Shown here in pieces: positions 61,831-64,000 of a stretch of 64,000 bases of DNA. The translations under genes and the position numbers were made by a program. Where the stretch lies: contig NZ_FRBW01000002.1 in the NCBI RefSeq assembly GCF_900142725.1, positions 1 through 64,000 on the forward strand. The letters run 5' to 3'. The stretch's first letter is position 1. The number at the start of each line of letters is the position of its first letter. This DNA comes from Roseibium suaedae (GTDB lineage Bacteria; Pseudomonadota; Alphaproteobacteria; Rhizobiales; Stappiaceae). Below the pieces are notes generated by a model. That model did no database searches. It was not told the origin of the DNA and worked only from the letters and a program-made list of their open reading frames with translations.

Positions 61831-62679
61831 TTACCCTTTGACGGCGCCTGCGGCCAAGCCGGAGACGAAGTAACGTTGGAAGATGAGATAGACGAGCACT
61901 GCCGGCAGCACCGTGATCACGATGGCCGCATTCAGCTGTCCGTACTCATTCGAGAATTGTCCCTGGAACGACATCAGTCCCAGCGGAAGGGTCCATTTGG
62001 ACTGGTCCTGCATGATCACCAGAGCCATGGCGAACTCGTTCCAGGTCGCGACGAAGTCGAGAATGAAGAGCGCCGCCAGAATGGGGAGCGAAATCGGCAG
62101 GAAGATCCGGCGGAAGATGGTGAAGTGCCCTGCCCCGTCGATCAGGGCGGCCTCGGACAGCTCCTTCGGCACACCCCGGAAGAAACTGTGCAGGATGAAC
62201 ACCTGGAAAGGCACGCCGAAGGCCAGATACGGCAGGATCAGACCGGCATAGCTGTCCACCAGTCCCATCTTGTTCACCAGCGTGAAGATCGGCGCCAGCA
62301 TGACCTGGAACGGGATCATCGTGCCGAACACGATCAGCAGGAAAACCAGCCGGTTGAACCTGCCCGGCATCTTGGCCAGGGCATAGGCGGCAATTGCCGA
62401 CAGGGCGATGCCGAGCGGCACCTTCACGGCACTGACGAAGACGGAGTTGAAGAAGGACCGGCTGAAGCCACCACGGTTCCACGCGACATCATAATTGTCC
62501 GGTCGCAGTTCTGTGGGCAAGGCGAAGGGCCCCGTGCTCATGATCTCGCCATTGCCCTTCAGCGACGTGAAAACGATGAAGGCGAAGGGGGCGATCCAGA
62601 TCACCGCGAAGCAGATCAGCGCAAGCCACAGGACAAGCAGCAAAGGATCCTTGCGGATGGTGTTGAGATGATCTCTCAT
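61831..62679 (-). CDS. Carbohydrate ABC transporter permease (MalG type)
   Basis: This 282-residue inner-membrane permease has six helices. The EAA loop that contacts the ATPase reads ELSEAALIDGAGHFTIFRRIFLPISLP, a good match to the EAA-x3-G-x9-I-x-LP signature. ALAKMPGRFNRLVFLLIVFGTMIPFQVMLAPIF is the typical CUT1 permease core. It forms the channel with the upstream partner, with which it overlaps by four bases (62676-62679, ATGA), so the two are translationally coupled. It is followed, ten bases after its stop, by the glycoside hydrolase gene. The sugar is not identified. Confidence 0.95.
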   Translation of the reverse strand: MRDHLNTIRKDPLLLVLWLALICFAVIWIAPFAFIVFTSLKGNGEIMSTGPFALPTELRPDNYDVAWNRGGFSRSFFNSVFVSAVKVPLGIALSAIAAYALAKMPGRFNRLVFLLIVFGTMIPFQVMLAPIFTLVNKMGLVDSYAGLILPYLAFGVPFQVFILHSFFRGVPKELSEAALIDGAGHFTIFRRIFLPISLPILAALFILDFVATWNEFAMALVIMQDQSKWTLPLGLMSFQGQFSNEYGQLNAAIVITVLPAVLVYLIFQRYFVSGLAAGAVKG

Positions 62680-63560
62680 TCGTGAACCTCCCGGCTCATC
62701 GACCAGCGCAGATAGGGAATGACGATCGCAACGGTGATGACCAGCAGCACCACGGAGACCGCGCCGCCACGTCCGAAATCGAATGCCTTCATGGATTGGG
62801 AGAAGGCCCAGAGCGCAAGCATCTGTGTCGACTGAGCGGGACCGCCGCCAGTCAGGCCGTAGACGATATCGAAGGCCTTGAGCGAATGGATCAGGGACAG
62901 AACCAGGACGATGGTGATCGTCGGCATGATCGCGGGCACGGTCACATGGCGGAAAATCTTCCAGCGCCCTGCCCCGTCGATCTGCGCGGCCTCCACCAGG
63001 GAACGATCAACACTCTGAAGACCGGCCAGGAACAGCACCATGGAAAAACCGACCTGCTGCCAGACATAGGCGACGAACACGTAGTAAAGGGCCGTGTCCT
63101 TCTGGCCGAGGAAATCCGGAACGGGCAGACCCCATTCCGTCAGGGTCTGTGCGAAGAGGCCGAAGAACGGGTCATACATCCAGCGCCACATGGTCGCGAC
63201 AGCGATGGGAGCGATGATGACCGGTAGATAGAACACGGCGCGCAGGGCAGAACGACCGGCAATCTCCCGGTTCAGGCCAATGGCAAGTGCAAGCCCGATG
63301 GCTGGCGGAAAGATCAGGGACAAGAACGTCCAGATCACCGTGTTGATGAAAGCCGTCCAGAACACCGGGTCCTGCAGGAAGATATACTGGTAGTTCGCCA
63401 GCCCGACAAACTGCCGGTTGGCGTCCAGCCCGTTCCATTTCTGAAAGCTGACAATCGTGACGTCGACCATCGGCCAGAGAGCAAAAACGGCATAGACGAT
63501 CACAGCCGGAGCCAGGAAGAGCCAGGGACGGTCTTCCATCTTCCGAAACAAGGCTGACAT
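62676..63560 (-). CDS. Carbohydrate ABC transporter permease (MalF type)
   Basis: This 294-residue CUT1-family inner-membrane permease has six helices, beginning PWLFLAPAVIVYAVFALWPMVDVTIVSF. The EAA loop reads SLVEAAQIDGAGRWKIFRHVTVPAIMP, and the last helix ends near the C-terminus. It lacks the long periplasmic loop of E. coli MalF, as is usual for this class. Its gene follows the substrate-binding-protein gene after 70 bases that carry a strong hairpin, and overlaps the second permease gene. The ATG at 63560 (MSALFRKMEDRPW) is the obvious start. Confidence 0.95.
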   Translation of the reverse strand: MSALFRKMEDRPWLFLAPAVIVYAVFALWPMVDVTIVSFQKWNGLDANRQFVGLANYQYIFLQDPVFWTAFINTVIWTFLSLIFPPAIGLALAIGLNREIAGRSALRAVFYLPVIIAPIAVATMWRWMYDPFFGLFAQTLTEWGLPVPDFLGQKDTALYYVFVAYVWQQVGFSMVLFLAGLQSVDRSLVEAAQIDGAGRWKIFRHVTVPAIMPTITIVLVLSLIHSLKAFDIVYGLTGGGPAQSTQMLALWAFSQSMKAFDFGRGGAVSVVLLVITVAIVIPYLRWSMSREVHE

Positions 63561-63587
63561 GAAGTCCGCTCCCTTTCTGTCGTTCGG

Positions 63588-63621
63588 GGACCGGGGCGAT
63601 CCGGAAAGACTGCCCCGGTCC
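63588..63621. repeat. Intercistronic hairpin between binding-protein and permease genes
   Basis: GGACCGGGGC (63588-63597) and GCCCCGGTCC (63612-63621) form a perfect 10-bp stem with a 14-base loop, 9 bases after the binding-protein stop. In sugar ABC operons such a stem commonly protects the upstream messenger or partly terminates it; that role is inferred here. Confidence 0.65.
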
Positions 63622-63630
63622 GAGACCTAA

Positions 63631-64000
63631 TCAGAGATTGTCGATGAACGACTGCAGGGCGTCGGCGGCTGCCTTCGGCTCCATGTTGTCCGAGGCGACT
63701 TCGTTGATGACCCGGAAATACTCGGTGGTCACATTGCCCGGGAAAGCCTGATCCCCGTTCACGAACATCTGGTCATAGGCGCCGAAGATCTCGTTCCACT
63801 CGACTTCCAGCGGACGCTGGTTTTCATACTTGACCTTGGAGTTGATCGAGCTGGTCGCCATGGTGCCGAGATAGCGCTGCTGAACGTCGGTCGAGATGAA
63901 ATAGTCGAGGAATTCAGCGGCCAGATCAGGGTTCTTGGACTTGCTGCTGACATAGTTGTACTCAGCAAACCCGTAGAGACGCTTGGTGCCGGTCGGGAAC
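63631..64000 (-). CDS. ABC transporter substrate-binding protein, C-terminal part (runs off window)
   Basis: The last 122 codons of a periplasmic sugar-binding protein are present; the rest lies beyond base 64000. The sequence reads FPTGTKRLYGFAEYNYVSSKSKNPDLAAEFLDYFIS region, then ATSSINSKVKYENQRPLE, and ends with the Asp/Ala-rich helix PKAAADALQSFIDNL, all typical of the C-terminal lobe of CUT1-family binding proteins (SBP_bac_1 type). Its gene is first in the leftward order of the visible transporter genes, followed by an intercistronic hairpin and the permease genes. The ligand is unknown, and the signal peptide is outside the window. Confidence 0.88.
   Translation of the reverse strand, partial: FPTGTKRLYGFAEYNYVSSKSKNPDLAAEFLDYFISTDVQQRYLGTMATSSINSKVKYENQRPLEVEWNEIFGAYDQMFVNGDQAFPGNVTTEYFRVINEVASDNMEPKAAADALQSFIDNL

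Overview
This window is chromosomal DNA from a GC-rich alphaproteobacterium. The most likely home is the Hyphomicrobiales, in or near the Stappiaceae (Roseibium/Labrenzia/Stappia type). The evidence is the aminotransferase-hom-glpX-recJ order, a class I PHA synthase, an imuA-imuB-dnaE2 SOS cassette with GTTC-N7-GTTC LexA boxes, a MocR-type regulator, and choline-sulfatase-like periplasmic sulfatases. The genus is inference; no 16S gene is present. Most of the window is ordinary core and metabolic genes. I see no phage, IS element, CRISPR array or integrase.

Layout. 0-6.4 kb: start of a class III alcohol dehydrogenase, a tandem HD-GYP protein, an EEP-family phosphoesterase, a PiT phosphate transporter, a NUDIX hydrolase, a nitrilase-family amidase and a 67-residue membrane protein. 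6.4-12.5 kb: leftward group of a small lipoprotein, a PLP aminotransferase, hom, glpX and recJ. 12.8-24 kb: phaC, a PAS-GAF-GGDEF-EAL protein, a fructokinase-type kinase, a DUF6653 membrane protein, an agmatinase-family enzyme, an FkbM methyltransferase, rplM-rpsI and a membrane diguanylate cyclase. 24-30.4 kb: a thioesterase, an AsnC/Lrp regulator divergent from phhA-phhB (phenylalanine hydroxylation with pterin recycling), an enoyl-CoA hydratase homologue, a DUF1194 protein, a CoA-binding protein and a DUF389 membrane protein. 31-35.5 kb: two tandem periplasmic sulfatases and an outer-membrane barrel protein. 35.6-48.8 kb: an SDR, an O-acetylhomoserine sulfhydrylase, the SOS mutagenesis cassette, a MocR regulator divergent from an EamA exporter, an aldo/keto reductase, and a TetR regulator divergent from a quinone-oxidoreductase-like enzyme.

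48.9-58.6 kb is the most unusual part. A 2182-residue protein consists, after a 152-residue N-terminal part, of 253 uninterrupted tandem units: 252 octapeptides and one heptapeptide. The consensus is small-Leu-Ser/Thr-x-x-Gln-Ile/Val/Leu-x. The gene is followed after 53 bases, on the same strand, by a TPR-GT41 (O-GlcNAc-transferase/SPINDLY-type) glycosyltransferase. A nucleotide-sugar-epimerase-like SDR gene is divergent from it. I propose that the transferase glycosylates the Ser/Thr-rich repeat protein. That is inference from gene context and needs testing.

58.9-64 kb: tRNA-Val(UAC), then a leftward carbohydrate ABC uptake operon (binding protein, two permeases, a cytoplasmic DUF5060/DUF4038-type glycoside hydrolase and a MalK/UgpC-type ATPase). 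The window ends inside the binding-protein gene. Short GC-rich palindromic repeats are scattered in several intergenic spaces between 19 and 30 kb. Three proteins, at 0.6, 14.8 and 22.8 kb, suggest active c-di-GMP signalling.
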